Below are positions 41,682 to 51,807 of a stretch of 64,000 bases of DNA, piece after piece (position 1 is the first letter of the stretch; every line of letters starts with the position of its first letter). This DNA comes from Pantoea alhagi. Its GTDB lineage: Bacteria; Pseudomonadota; Gammaproteobacteria; Enterobacterales; Enterobacteriaceae. The notes under the pieces were generated by a model. It made no database searches and was not told the DNA's origin. It saw nothing but the letters and a program-made list of their open reading frames with translations. The position numbers and the translations under genes were made by a program. The stretch spans positions 2,604,001 to 2,668,000 of the forward strand of contig NZ_CP019706.1 in the NCBI RefSeq assembly GCF_002101395.1. Direction: 5' to 3'.

Positions 41682-44600
41682 ATGTCCCGGTTAAGGTATA
41701 AAGCTGGCGCCGCCTGGCTGCTGTCGCTAATGCTGCTGAGCGGCTGTGATGATAACAATTCCGATGCGCCGTTGAAGGCCGCCGCCAGTCAACCGGCCAC
41801 AGCCAGGAGCAGCGCAACTGAGCTCAGCGCTGAACAGCGGGCCGCACAGCTGGCGCGAGAGCAGGGCAAACCGCTGCAGGTTATCGATATTTCAGAAGTG
41901 CAGCTCGACGGCGCCGGCACGCTGGTGGTGACCTTTTCCGTTTCGTTGAATGAGCAGCAAAACTTTAATCAATATGCTCATATCACAGACAGCAAAAGCG
42001 GCGCACTGGAGGGCGGCTGGGAGCTTTCGCCTAACCGTAAAGAACTGCGTTTTCGTCATCTGGAACCGGCAAGAGAACTCAAGGTGCGCGTTGATAGCGG
42101 ACTGAAAGCCGCTAACGGCGCCACGCTGGAAAAAGCGGTGGAACAGACGCTGACCACGCGTGATATACAGCCGATGGTAGGTTTCGCCAGCCGTGGATCG
42201 CTGCTGCCGACGCGCATCACAACGGGGCTGCCAGTGATGGCGCTTAACGTCAATCAGGTGGATGTTGATTTCTTCCGTATTAAAATGGCCTCCCTCCCGG
42301 CTTTTATTGCCGACTGGCAGTATGGCAACAGCCTGCAAACCTGGCAGTCTGAATCGCTGCTGCAAAAGGCGGATCTGGTTTATACCGGACGTTTTGATCT
42401 TAACCCGGCACGCAATACGCGCGAACAGCTCCAGCTGCCGCTGGGGGATATTAAGCCGCTGTCGCAGCCAGGCGTCTATCTGGCCGTTATGAAGCAGGCG
42501 GGGACTTACAGCTACACCAATGCCGCTACGCTCTTCACGCTCAGCGATATTGGCCTCTCGCTGCATCAGTTCCCACAGCGAGTGGATCTCTTCAGCCAGC
42601 GGCTGGAGGATGGCGAGTCGCTGGATGGCGTGGCCCTGAGCATGCTGGATGAAAAAGGACATACCCTAAGCCAGGCCACCACCGATGCTCAGGGGCATGC
42701 GACACTGCCCTGGCAGGCCAAAGCGAAGTTGATCCTCGCAACCAAAAACGATCAAACGTCGCTGATCGATCTTAGTCGTCCGGCGTTGGATCTGGCGGAG
42801 TTTGCCGTTGCCGGGCCTGAAGGCTATGACAAACAGCTGTTTATTTTCGGCCCACGCGATCTCTACCGCCCAGGCGAGACGCTGATCGCTAATGCGCTGA
42901 TGCGCGACGCGGATGGCAAACCGCTGCCACCGCAGCCGGTAAAGTTAGATATTGTGAAGCCGGATGGTGACACGGCCCGCACCCTGACCTGGCAGCCGGA
43001 AAACGGCCTGTGGCAGCTGCGTTATCCGTTACCAAAAGATGCGCCGACCGGGCGCTGGATGCTACGGGTGGAAGCGGGCGATGGCCGTCCACGTCAGTGG
43101 CCGTTTAGCGTCGAAGATTTTATGCCGGAGCGCATGGCGCTCAGCCTGACAGCCAGCGATCGGCCTGTATCACCAACCAGCGATATCAACTTTCACGTCA
43201 GCGGACGTTATCTGTATGGTGCCCCTGCAGGCAATCGCCTGCAGGGGCAGCTGTTTTTGCGTCCCGATCGCGAAGCGGTGAAAAGCCTGCCTGGCTATCA
43301 GTTCGGCGATATTAACGAGCAGGGGCTGAAGCGCAATCTGGATGAAATCGATCTGACGCTGGATACGCAGGGCAAGGCGACGGTCGCCGCGCCTGCCTCC
43401 TGGCAAGAAATAGCTTCGCCAGCTCGTCTTATTCTGCAAGCCAGCCTGCTGGAAAGCGGTGGGCGTCCGGTTACACGTCGCGTTAGTCAGGCGATTTGGC
43501 CTGCCGAAGTGCTGCCGGGCATCCGCCCATTATTTGCCAGTAAAGAGGTTTATGATTACCGCAACGATACCACTCTCATGCAGCCGGTTGTCGATGAGAA
43601 CAGCAGCGCAGAATTCAGCATTGTGCTGGCTAATGCGCGCGGCGAAAAAATAACCGATCAGCAGGTTGAAGTGCGGCTGATCCGCGAACGACGTGACTAT
43701 TACTGGAGTTTTGCCGAAGGCGATGGCTGGCAGTCACGTTATGATCAAAAAGATCTGGTTGAAGAGACGCGCCAGATAACGCTTAGCGCTGAAGGTGAAG
43801 CCAGAGTCGCTTTCCCGGTAGAGTGGGGCTCATATCGAATCGAAGCGGTTGCGCCTGACAGCGAGCGCCGCAGTAGCATACGTTTTTGGGCAGGCTACAG
43901 CTGGCAGGATAATACCGATGGCACCGGTGCGGTGCGGCCCGATCAGGTGAAACTCAAGCTGGATAAAGCCAACTATCAGCCTGGCGACAGGGCGATGGTA
44001 CAGATAGAAGCGCCTGCCGCAGGTAAAGGCTATCTGCTGGTAGAGTCAAGTAGCGGTCCGCTCTGGTGGCAAACAGTTGATGTACCTGCCGGGGGCACCC
44101 AGGTGGCGGTCCCTGTCGATAAGGCGTGGCGTCGTCACGACCTTTACTTCAGCGCGCTGGTTATTCGTCCCGGAGATAAAGCGCAGGGCGTTACGCCGAA
44201 GCGCGCCATAGGGATTTTACATTTACCGATGCAGGATGAGGCGCGCCGACTGAATCTGACGCTAACGGCGCCGCAAAAAATACGACCGAACCAAAACCTC
44301 ACGATAAAGGTAAAGGCATCGAGCGCAGGCGGTGATATGCCGAAGCAGGTGCAGGTGCTGTTGTCGGCTGTTGATAGCGGTGTATTGAGCATTACTGACT
44401 ATAAAACGCCCGATCCTTATGCCGCCTTCTTTGGACGTAAACGCTATAACGCCGATCAGTATGATGTCTATGGACAGCTAATCGAAGGGCAGGGGCGGCT
44501 GGCTGCGTTGCGCTTCGGTGGAGATGGCGATGAAGGCGATCCTTTAAAGCGCGGCGGGCAACAGCCGGTTAATCATGTCAATATTCTGGCTACGCAGCTT

Positions 44601-46646
44601 CAGCCGGTTACGCTGGATGCCAACGGCGAGGGCACCATTACGCTACCGATACCGGAGTTTAACGGGGAGATGCGGCTGATGGCGCAGGCATGGAGCGAGG
44701 ATCGCTTCGGCCAGAGTGAAAGCACCGTGGTGGTTGCCGCGCCGTTAATTACCCAAATGGCAACGCCGCGCTTTCTGGCAGGCGGAGACAGCAGCCGTCT
44801 GGCGCTGGATATCACTAACCTCACAGAAAGGCCGCAAACATTGACGGTTAACCTGCAGGCCAGTGGTCTGGTAACGCTGATGGATCCGTCGCCGCGCCAG
44901 ATAAGCCTGCGTCCGGGAGAGCGCACCACGCTATTCGTGCCGGTCAGTGCCGCAATGGGTTATGGCGAAGGCAGCATCGAGGCTCTTATTACAGGCGTGG
45001 AGATTCCGGGCGAAAACCTGGCGCCGGGTAAAGGCCGCTGGATCCTTGGCGTACGGCCCGCCTGGCCCGCAGAGACGCGCAGTTTTAACGCTGTTATGCG
45101 CCCCGGGACGCCGTGGCAGTTATCTGCTGAAAACTTCAGCGGACTGGAGCCCGCGACAGTACAGAGCCAGTTGGCGCTGAGTGGCCGTCCGCCACTCAAC
45201 ATTGCACGCTATATCAGCGAGCTTTACGCCTGGCCTTACGGTTGCCTGGAGCAAACCATTAGCGGTTTGTGGCCCTCGCTATACACCAATCATAAAGAAT
45301 TGACGGCCCTGGGCATTAAAAGCGGTAGCGATAGCGAGCGACACGCGGCGATTGAAACCGGGATTGATCGTATCGGCCAGATGCAGCGCTATAACGGCGG
45401 CTTTGGTTTATGGGGTAAGGAGAGCGCCGAAGAGTTCTGGCTTACTGCCTATGCGATGGATTTCCTGACGCGGGCAGGCGAGCAGGGCTATCATCCTGAT
45501 AAGACGATACTGGCCAAAGGCAATGAACGTCTGCTGCGCTACCTGCAGGATGGCAATCAAGTAGAGGTGTATTACAGCAATGATCCTGCTGCAACGCGCT
45601 TTAACGTGCAGTCTTACGCTGCGCTGGTTCTGGCACGTCAGCAAAAGGCGCCGCTGGGGGCATTGCGTGCGCTGTATGAACAGCGAGCACAGGCAAAATC
45701 GGGCCTGGCGCTGGTGCAGCTGGGCGTAGCGCTGAAGCTGATGGGCGATACGCCGCGCGCCAACGCGCTGCTGAACCAGGGCATACATAGCGTGCGTCCC
45801 GCCCATTTTTACTGGCTGGAGGATTACGGCAGCCCGTTGCGTGACAGTGCGCAAATTGTCACCCTGCTGCGCGAGTATCAGCTACTGCCGGAAGCGCAGG
45901 ACAATTTAATTATTGCTCTGGCGCAACAGCTTAACGGGAAGCAGTGGCTATCGACGCAGGAAAACAATGCGCTATTTCTTGCAGCACATACGCTGGAGCA
46001 AGATGAAAGCACGGTGTGGCAGGTAAGGCTCAATGAGCAGGAGGCGCTGATTAGCGGCAATAAAACTCGCATTCTGCTGCCTGGCGAGTCGCTGCTTAAT
46101 GCTGGGATAACGGTAAACAGCCTGGGCGACGCCCCGGTATATGGCCGCCTGGACGTGGTCGGCTACCCGCAGACCCCGCCGCCAGCGTCCAGTCATAACC
46201 TTGCTGTGCGTCGTGAATATCTTGATCTCAATGGCAACCCCTTGTCTCTGACAGCAGTGAAAAGTGGCCAACTGATATTGGTGCATCTCACCGTCTCGGC
46301 TACCGATCGTGTGCCGGATGCGCTGGTTACCGATCTGCTTCCTGCGGGGCTGGAGCTGGAGAATCAGAACCTTGCCAGCGCCAGCGCCAGCCTGGGCGAA
46401 AGCGCGGCGAACGTGCAGGAGCTGATGAATGATATGCAGCAGGTCAGCATTAAGCACATGGAGTTTCGTGACGATCGCTTTGTTGCCGCTATTGATGTAG
46501 ACAACTACCGGCCCGCTCAACTGCTCTATTTAGCGCGAGCGGTTACGCCTGGTAACTATCAGGTTCCGGCGCCGCAGGTGGAATCGATGTATGTGCCGCA
46601 GTGGCGCGCAACCGGTGAAACGCCGGCGCGACTGACGGTTCGCTAA
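41682..46646 (+). CDS. yfhM: Bacterial alpha-2-macroglobulin YfhM
   Basis: Large periplasmic lipoprotein thought to trap invading proteases and protect the envelope when the cell wall is breached. Lipobox LMLLSGC places the lipidated Cys at residue 22. A chain of macroglobulin domains is followed by the bait region and the thioester motif CLEQ, Cys1188 (YGCLEQT). 1654 residues against 1653 in E. coli, similar throughout, ending PQVESMYVPQWRATGETP. It is paired with pbpC, 33 bases downstream, the usual arrangement: PBP1C repairs peptidoglycan while the macroglobulin traps the protease. Confidence 0.96.
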   Translation: MSRLRYKAGAAWLLSLMLLSGCDDNNSDAPLKAAASQPATARSSATELSAEQRAAQLAREQGKPLQVIDISEVQLDGAGTLVVTFSVSLNEQQNFNQYAHITDSKSGALEGGWELSPNRKELRFRHLEPARELKVRVDSGLKAANGATLEKAVEQTLTTRDIQPMVGFASRGSLLPTRITTGLPVMALNVNQVDVDFFRIKMASLPAFIADWQYGNSLQTWQSESLLQKADLVYTGRFDLNPARNTREQLQLPLGDIKPLSQPGVYLAVMKQAGTYSYTNAATLFTLSDIGLSLHQFPQRVDLFSQRLEDGESLDGVALSMLDEKGHTLSQATTDAQGHATLPWQAKAKLILATKNDQTSLIDLSRPALDLAEFAVAGPEGYDKQLFIFGPRDLYRPGETLIANALMRDADGKPLPPQPVKLDIVKPDGDTARTLTWQPENGLWQLRYPLPKDAPTGRWMLRVEAGDGRPRQWPFSVEDFMPERMALSLTASDRPVSPTSDINFHVSGRYLYGAPAGNRLQGQLFLRPDREAVKSLPGYQFGDINEQGLKRNLDEIDLTLDTQGKATVAAPASWQEIASPARLILQASLLESGGRPVTRRVSQAIWPAEVLPGIRPLFASKEVYDYRNDTTLMQPVVDENSSAEFSIVLANARGEKITDQQVEVRLIRERRDYYWSFAEGDGWQSRYDQKDLVEETRQITLSAEGEARVAFPVEWGSYRIEAVAPDSERRSSIRFWAGYSWQDNTDGTGAVRPDQVKLKLDKANYQPGDRAMVQIEAPAAGKGYLLVESSSGPLWWQTVDVPAGGTQVAVPVDKAWRRHDLYFSALVIRPGDKAQGVTPKRAIGILHLPMQDEARRLNLTLTAPQKIRPNQNLTIKVKASSAGGDMPKQVQVLLSAVDSGVLSITDYKTPDPYAAFFGRKRYNADQYDVYGQLIEGQGRLAALRFGGDGDEGDPLKRGGQQPVNHVNILATQLQPVTLDANGEGTITLPIPEFNGEMRLMAQAWSEDRFGQSESTVVVAAPLITQMATPRFLAGGDSSRLALDITNLTERPQTLTVNLQASGLVTLMDPSPRQISLRPGERTTLFVPVSAAMGYGEGSIEALITGVEIPGENLAPGKGRWILGVRPAWPAETRSFNAVMRPGTPWQLSAENFSGLEPATVQSQLALSGRPPLNIARYISELYAWPYGCLEQTISGLWPSLYTNHKELTALGIKSGSDSERHAAIETGIDRIGQMQRYNGGFGLWGKESAEEFWLTAYAMDFLTRAGEQGYHPDKTILAKGNERLLRYLQDGNQVEVYYSNDPAATRFNVQSYAALVLARQQKAPLGALRALYEQRAQAKSGLALVQLGVALKLMGDTPRANALLNQGIHSVRPAHFYWLEDYGSPLRDSAQIVTLLREYQLLPEAQDNLIIALAQQLNGKQWLSTQENNALFLAAHTLEQDESTVWQVRLNEQEALISGNKTRILLPGESLLNAGITVNSLGDAPVYGRLDVVGYPQTPPPASSHNLAVRREYLDLNGNPLSLTAVKSGQLILVHLTVSATDRVPDALVTDLLPAGLELENQNLASASASLGESAANVQELMNDMQQVSIKHMEFRDDRFVAAIDVDNYRPAQLLYLARAVTPGNYQVPAPQVESMYVPQWRATGETPARLTVR

Positions 46647-46651
46647 CTGAG

Positions 46652-46679
46652 CGCCCGGGTAAAACCGGGCGTTATTTTT
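46652..46679 (+). terminator. Terminator-like hairpin directly before the pbpC start codon
   Basis: CGCCCGG (46652-46658) pairs with CCGGGCG (46665-46671) around a GTAAAA loop, followed by TTATTTTT and then the pbpC ATG at 46680. It has the shape of the yfhM terminator yet ends on the next start codon. Confidence 0.75.
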
Positions 46680-49004
46680 ATGAAATTTCTTTTACGCCCC
46701 GTAAAAATTGTGCTGTCAGGTCTGTTTATTCTGCTGGCCCTGCTGTGGCTGGCGGATCGTTTGTTTCCTTTACCGTTGCAGCAGGCCGCACCTGCCCGCC
46801 TGGTGGTAGCGGAAGATGGCACCCCGCTATGGCGCTTCGCTGATAAAAACGGCATCTGGCGTTATCCGGTCACGCCGGAAGAGGTCTCGCCCTGGTATCT
46901 GCAGGCGCTGCTGACTTATGAAGATCGCTGGTTCTGGCATCATCCGGGCATCAATCCATTAGCGCTTTTGCGGGCAGCCTGGCAGGATTTACGCGGTGGT
47001 GAGATCGTCTCTGGCGGCAGTACCCTTACCATGCAGGTTGCACGGTTGATCGATCCGCAGCCGCGAACGTTTGCTGGCAAACTGCATCAGGCCTGGCGTG
47101 CATTGCAGCTGGAATGGCATCTCTCCAAGCGCGAAATATTAACGCTCTATTTGAACCGCGCGCCCTTTGGTGGAACGCTGGAGGGCGTGGGAGCAGCCAG
47201 CTGGAGCTGGTTGGGTAAGTCGCCTGCAGCGCTCACGCGCGGCGAAGCGGCGCTGTTGGCGGTATTGCCACAGGCGCCAAGCCGTTTACGCCCCGACCGC
47301 TGGCCAGAACGGGCGCAGGCAGCACGCGATAAAGTGCTGTTACGCCTGGCAGACTATGGCGTTTGGCCACGGGTGGACGTTGAGGAAATAATGCAGGAGC
47401 CGGTTTGGCTTGCGCCGCGCCAGATGCCGCAGTTAGCGCCATTGTTGGCGCGCCGGGTGTTGGCGTTATCAAAGCAAAGCAAAATCACCACCACCATCAA
47501 TACCTCGCTACAGCGGCAGATCGAAGCGTTAGCGCAGGGCTGGAAAGGATCGTTGCCGCCGCGTACCTCTATGGCGGTGCTGGTAGTGGATCATACTACG
47601 ATGCAGGTTCGCGCCTGGATGGGTTCGGTCGATCTTAACGATGAGAGCCGCTTCGGCCATGTTGATATGATCGGCAGCGTGCGATCGCCGGGATCGGTGC
47701 TGAAGCCCTTTTTGTATGGGCTGGCGCTGGATGATGGCTTGATCGCCGCAGAGTCCTTGTTACAGGATGTGCCGCGCCGCTTTGGCGATTATCGACCCGG
47801 TAATTTTGATACCGGCTTTCATGGCCCGGTTAGCGCCAGCGAAGCGCTGGTTCGTTCACTAAACCTGCCTGCGGTGCAGCTTCTGGAGGCTTATGGTCCG
47901 AAACGTCTGACTGCGGCGCTGCGTAATGCGGGCTTAACCCTGCGTTTTCCCGCTGCGGCAGAACCTAATTTGTCGCTGATCCTTGGCGGCACAGGTGCGC
48001 GCATGGAAGAGATCGTGGCGGCATATGGCGCTTTTGCCCGACATGGCCAGGCGGCCCGTCTGCGTTTGCTGGCCGATGATCCCTTAATCGAACGGCCTTT
48101 GTTATCCCCTGGCGCGGCCTGGATTATACGGCGCATTCTGGCAGGCGAAGCCCAGCCTCAGCCTGACGCCGCGCTGCCTTTGATAGCGCCGTTAGCCTGG
48201 AAAACCGGCACCAGCTATGGCTATCGTGATGCCTGGGCTATCGGGATCAATGCGCGTTATCTGATCGGGGTATGGGTCGGACGGCCTGATGGCACGCCGG
48301 TAGCTGGTCAGTTTGGTGCAGCAAGCGCTATTCCGGTCCTTAATCAGGTGCATCATCTGTTGATGGCCTCGCCGCAGCTGCGTGGGGCTGTGCTGCCTGC
48401 CGATCCGCGTCCCGCCAGCGTGAGTGCGTTAACGTTATGTTGGCCGGGCGGACAACCGTTGCCTGCAGGCGACAGCAACTGCCGTCAGCGACGACAAAGC
48501 TGGGTATTAAACGGTACTACGCCACCAACCCTGCTTGCCGACGGTCAGGAAGGGCTTTTCGGCCTGCAGCAAACCGTTTGGCTCAATGCACAAGGAGAGC
48601 GGGTTGCAGCGGATTGCAGTGGCGCACAGGCCCGGCGGGTAGCGCTTTGGCCCATGCCGCTGGAGCCGTGGCTGCTGCCCGATGAGCGGCGCGCGCAGCG
48701 TCTGCCGTTGCCCTCGGCCAGCTGTGCGCCAGCCCTACAAAGTATCGCGCCGCCGCTACTATTAACCGGCATACGGGATGGGCAGATTCTGCATCGTTTA
48801 CCGGGAAAATCTGAATTATCGCTGAGCGTAACGACGCAGGGAGGAGAAGGTATGGCGCGGTGGTGGTTTCTTAATGGTGAAGTACTGAGCGCTGCCGACG
48901 GCAGTTTGACGCAGCGGCTGGTATTGAATCGTACGGGGCATTATCAGCTCAGCGTGCTGGATGCTGCCGGCCAGGTCGCCGCCGTCTCTTTTACCGTGGA
49001 ATAA
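46680..49004 (+). CDS. pbpC: Penicillin-binding protein 1C
   Basis: Bifunctional peptidoglycan synthase: one N-terminal membrane segment (about residues 10-27), a GT51 transglycosylase domain with catalytic Glu81 in TYEDRWFWHHPG, a transpeptidase-like domain with SVLK (Ser at about 339), SLN (VRSLNLPAV) and KTG (AWKTGTSYGYRD), and a C-terminal BiPBP_C domain. 774 residues against 770 in E. coli. The ATG has no Shine-Dalgarno sequence because the hairpin and T-run of the preceding element occupy the space; no better in-frame start is visible before the membrane segment. Confidence 0.95.
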   Translation: MKFLLRPVKIVLSGLFILLALLWLADRLFPLPLQQAAPARLVVAEDGTPLWRFADKNGIWRYPVTPEEVSPWYLQALLTYEDRWFWHHPGINPLALLRAAWQDLRGGEIVSGGSTLTMQVARLIDPQPRTFAGKLHQAWRALQLEWHLSKREILTLYLNRAPFGGTLEGVGAASWSWLGKSPAALTRGEAALLAVLPQAPSRLRPDRWPERAQAARDKVLLRLADYGVWPRVDVEEIMQEPVWLAPRQMPQLAPLLARRVLALSKQSKITTTINTSLQRQIEALAQGWKGSLPPRTSMAVLVVDHTTMQVRAWMGSVDLNDESRFGHVDMIGSVRSPGSVLKPFLYGLALDDGLIAAESLLQDVPRRFGDYRPGNFDTGFHGPVSASEALVRSLNLPAVQLLEAYGPKRLTAALRNAGLTLRFPAAAEPNLSLILGGTGARMEEIVAAYGAFARHGQAARLRLLADDPLIERPLLSPGAAWIIRRILAGEAQPQPDAALPLIAPLAWKTGTSYGYRDAWAIGINARYLIGVWVGRPDGTPVAGQFGAASAIPVLNQVHHLLMASPQLRGAVLPADPRPASVSALTLCWPGGQPLPAGDSNCRQRRQSWVLNGTTPPTLLADGQEGLFGLQQTVWLNAQGERVAADCSGAQARRVALWPMPLEPWLLPDERRAQRLPLPSASCAPALQSIAPPLLLTGIRDGQILHRLPGKSELSLSVTTQGGEGMARWWFLNGEVLSAADGSLTQRLVLNRTGHYQLSVLDAAGQVAAVSFTVE

Positions 49005-49110
49005 ATTACGGTAGGGTCAGAATGGGCATTAATGAAGCAGCAACGCGAAAAGGATCATACTTTTTCTATAAATTGCTGATTCTGAGATAGGCAAGCTGGC
49101 TCTGCGCCCC

Positions 49111-49116
49111 TATAAT
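49111..49116 (+). promoter_or_regulatory. Possible -10 box of the ndk promoter
   Basis: A perfect TATAAT lies 74 bases upstream of ndk in the 185-base gap after pbpC. I find no good -35 hexamer at 16-18 bases, so the call rests on the -10 alone. Confidence 0.4.
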
Positions 49117-49189
49117 CGGCGCCGTTTTCACAGGCCGGTATCAATATATTCACAACCGGCTTAACCTGGAAGTTAAGACAGAGGTCAAA

Positions 49190-49621
49190 ATGACAGTAGA
49201 ACGTACCTTTTCCATCGTAAAACCGAACGCGGTGGCAAAAAACGTAATTGGTGCAATTTATAACCGTTTCGAAGCCGCTGGTTTCAAAATTGTTGCTGCA
49301 AAAATGCTGCACCTGACCAAGGAGCAGGCGGAAGGTTTTTATGCCGAGCATAAAGGCAAACCTTTCTTCGACGGTCTGGTTGAGTTCATGACCTCCGGTC
49401 CGATCGTTGTTTCCGTACTGGAAGGCGAAAACGCCGTTCAGCGTCACCGCGATCTGATGGGTGCAACCAACCCGGCTAACGCGCTGGCGGGTACGCTGCG
49501 TGCTGATTACGCTGACAGCTTCACTGAAAACGCCACGCACGGTTCTGACTCTCTGGAGTCTGCTGCACGTGAAATCGCGTTCTTTTTCGGTGAAAACGAG
49601 ATTTGCCCGCGTACCCGTTAA
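49190..49621 (+). CDS. ndk: Nucleoside diphosphate kinase
   Basis: Moves the gamma phosphate between nucleoside triphosphates and diphosphates through a phospho-histidine. The catalytic His117 is in NATHGSDS, and the start MTVERTFSIVKPNAVAKN is typical. 143 residues, as in E. coli. It stands alone between pbpC and rlmN and has a terminator. Confidence 0.98.
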   Translation: MTVERTFSIVKPNAVAKNVIGAIYNRFEAAGFKIVAAKMLHLTKEQAEGFYAEHKGKPFFDGLVEFMTSGPIVVSVLEGENAVQRHRDLMGATNPANALAGTLRADYADSFTENATHGSDSLESAAREIAFFFGENEICPRTR

Positions 49622-49718
49622 TCACGGATGCGCCTGACCGCACAATGACAGTTACAAATTAATTGTCAGGTTAACCGGTCATGCAATAGCTTCACGCTAC
49701 AGTTATTTGTACAATAAT

Positions 49719-49757
49719 GCGCCCTCATGAGTTCACTCAGCGAGGGCGCTTCTTTTT
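49719..49757 (+). terminator. Terminator of ndk
   Basis: GCGCCCTC (49719-49726) pairs with GAGGGCGC (49742-49749) around a 15-base loop, then TTCTTTTTT. Strong stem and T-run. Confidence 0.85.
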
Positions 49758-49805
49758 TATCCCTAACCAGGGCCATAACGTGTAACAACGAGGCCAGAGA
49801 AAATT

Positions 49806-50975
49806 ATGTCCGAACACATTGTGACGCCATCGTCCGCATCTCCCGTTGTTGTTTCCCCCAAAAGCGAAAAAATCAATCTGCTCGATCTTAATCGTCAGCA
49901 GATGCGCGAGTTTTTCCTTTCCCTTGGCGAAAAACCTTTCCGTGCCGATCAGGTTATGAAATGGATGTATCACTACTGCTGTGATGATTTCGATGAAATG
50001 ACCGACATCAATAAGGTGCTGCGCAATAAGCTTAAGCAGTTAACCGAAATCCGTGCGCCGGAAGTGGCTGAAGAAAAACGCTCTGCCGATGGCACGATTA
50101 AATGGGCGATTCGCGTTGGCGATCAGCTGGTGGAAACGGTCTATATCCCGGAAGACGACCGCGCTACGCTGTGCGTTTCTTCTCAGGTTGGCTGTGCGCT
50201 GGAGTGTAAATTCTGTTCAACCGCACAGCAGGGCTTTAACCGCAACCTGCGCGTTTCTGAAATCATTGGTCAGGTATGGCGCGCCGCGAAAATTATTGGT
50301 GCCGCTAAAGTCACTGGCCAGCGGCCAATTACTAACGTCGTGATGATGGGCATGGGCGAGCCGCTGCTTAACCTGAATAATGTCGTCCCGGCGATGGAAA
50401 TTATGCTGGATGATTTCGGCTTTGGCCTCTCCAAACGTCGCGTCACGCTTTCCACCTCTGGCGTAGTGCCTGCTCTGGATAAGCTGGGCGATGTGATCGA
50501 CGTCGCGCTGGCGATTTCGCTGCATGCGCCGAACGATACCATTCGTGACGAGATCGTGCCGATCAATAAAAAATATAACATTGAGACCTTCCTGGCTGCG
50601 GTGCGCCGTTACCTGGAAAAATCCAATGCTAATCAGGGTCGCGTTACGATTGAATATGTCATGCTGGATCATATTAACGACAGCACCGATAACGCCCATG
50701 AGCTGGCCGAGTTGTTGAAGGATACCCCATGTAAGATCAACCTGATCCCATGGAACCCCTTCCCGGGCGCGCCTTATGGCCGTAGCTCGAATAGCCGCGT
50801 CGATCGCTTTGCGAAAGTGCTGATGGGCTATGGTTTTACCACCATCGTTCGTAAAACCCGTGGCGACGATATTGATGCCGCCTGTGGTCAGCTGGCCGGT
50901 GATGTGATTGACCGCACCAAGCGTACGCTGCGCAAGAAAATGGCCGGTGAACAAATATCTGTGAAAGCGCTCTGA
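49806..50975 (+). CDS. rlmN: Dual-specificity RNA methyltransferase RlmN
   Basis: Radical SAM enzyme that makes 2-methyladenosine at A2503 of 23S rRNA and A37 of several tRNAs. The radical SAM cysteines are Cys130, Cys134 and Cys137 (GCALECKFCSTAQQG), and the C-terminal catalytic Cys is in DIDAACGQLAGD. 389 residues against 384; the few extra residues are near the N-terminus. A long open minus-strand frame over this gene is a shadow. Confidence 0.97.
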   Translation: MSEHIVTPSSASPVVVSPKSEKINLLDLNRQQMREFFLSLGEKPFRADQVMKWMYHYCCDDFDEMTDINKVLRNKLKQLTEIRAPEVAEEKRSADGTIKWAIRVGDQLVETVYIPEDDRATLCVSSQVGCALECKFCSTAQQGFNRNLRVSEIIGQVWRAAKIIGAAKVTGQRPITNVVMMGMGEPLLNLNNVVPAMEIMLDDFGFGLSKRRVTLSTSGVVPALDKLGDVIDVALAISLHAPNDTIRDEIVPINKKYNIETFLAAVRRYLEKSNANQGRVTIEYVMLDHINDSTDNAHELAELLKDTPCKINLIPWNPFPGAPYGRSSNSRVDRFAKVLMGYGFTTIVRKTRGDDIDAACGQLAGDVIDRTKRTLRKKMAGEQISVKAL

Positions 50976-51069
50976 AACCGGGCAAGTAAAGCCTTTTTCA
51001 GGCGTTACAGGCTGCCTGCCTTGCTGAGTTTGGCGTAACATACCAGACTTCATGACACAGGGAGGCGGT

Positions 51070-51807
51070 ATGCATAAAGGATTATCCTGCCTGATGGTAT
51101 TAGCGACGCTGATGCTGACGGGCTGCAACGGACAAAAACAGCCCGGCACCAGCGGACAAGTTCGCCTGCAACTGGGGCTGATTTACCTCTCGCAGGGGGA
51201 ATTGTCGGCGGCGCGGCGCAATTTACAGCGGGCGTTACAGGATGCGCCAAAAGATTATCGGGTACTGCTGGCGATGGCGCGTCTCTGTCAGCAGGAAAAT
51301 GATAGTGCAATGGCGCAGCGTTATTTCCAAATGGCGCTGAAAAACGCACCGAAAAATGGCTATGTGCTTAACAATTACGGTGCGTTTCTTTGCGGTTTAG
51401 GGCAGTATGATGCGGCGCATCAACAATTTACTCTGGCTGCGGTGCAAGATTCTGCCGTAGCGAGGGCTGACAGCCAGGAACGCGCCGGTTATTGCTGGTT
51501 GCAGCAGAAGGAGTATGCATCTGCGCGACAGATGCTCCTCCAGGCGCTGCAGAACGATCGGCACAAGGCGGATGCGTTACTGACTGAAGCTAAAAAGCAT
51601 CTTGAAAAACATGAGCTTGAGCAAGCGCGGCTTTTGTTAGAGGTATATCATCACAGCGTGCCTGCGACAGCAGAAAGCCTGTGGTTGGAGATTCGTTTCG
51701 CTGCGTTGGAACAGCGGACCGTAGATAAAGCACGTTACGGTCAGCAACTGGCGCAAAATTTTCCACAATCGATACAGTACCAGCATTTTCTAGCTAATGA
51801 ATACTGA
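51070..51807 (+). CDS. pilW: Type IV pilus biogenesis/stability lipoprotein PilW (PilF)
   Basis: Outer-membrane lipoprotein with tetratricopeptide repeats that helps secretin assembly in pilus systems. Lipobox LMLTGC puts the lipidated Cys at residue 19; TPR motifs run from about residue 35 to 165 (LGLIYLSQGELSAARRNLQ, LAMARLCQQENDSAMAQRYF). I chose ATG 51070 after GGAGG (51061-51065), giving 245 residues. Its end overlaps the rodZ start by 11 bases. No pilus genes are nearby, as in E. coli. Confidence 0.9.
   Translation: MHKGLSCLMVLATLMLTGCNGQKQPGTSGQVRLQLGLIYLSQGELSAARRNLQRALQDAPKDYRVLLAMARLCQQENDSAMAQRYFQMALKNAPKNGYVLNNYGAFLCGLGQYDAAHQQFTLAAVQDSAVARADSQERAGYCWLQQKEYASARQMLLQALQNDRHKADALLTEAKKHLEKHELEQARLLLEVYHHSVPATAESLWLEIRFAALEQRTVDKARYGQQLAQNFPQSIQYQHFLANEY

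Noticed and set aside
50217..51149. 310-codon open frame on the minus strand across rlmN
   Set aside because: It is the antisense shadow of the strongly recognised rlmN gene; its residues follow the complement of rlmN codons and show no domain.
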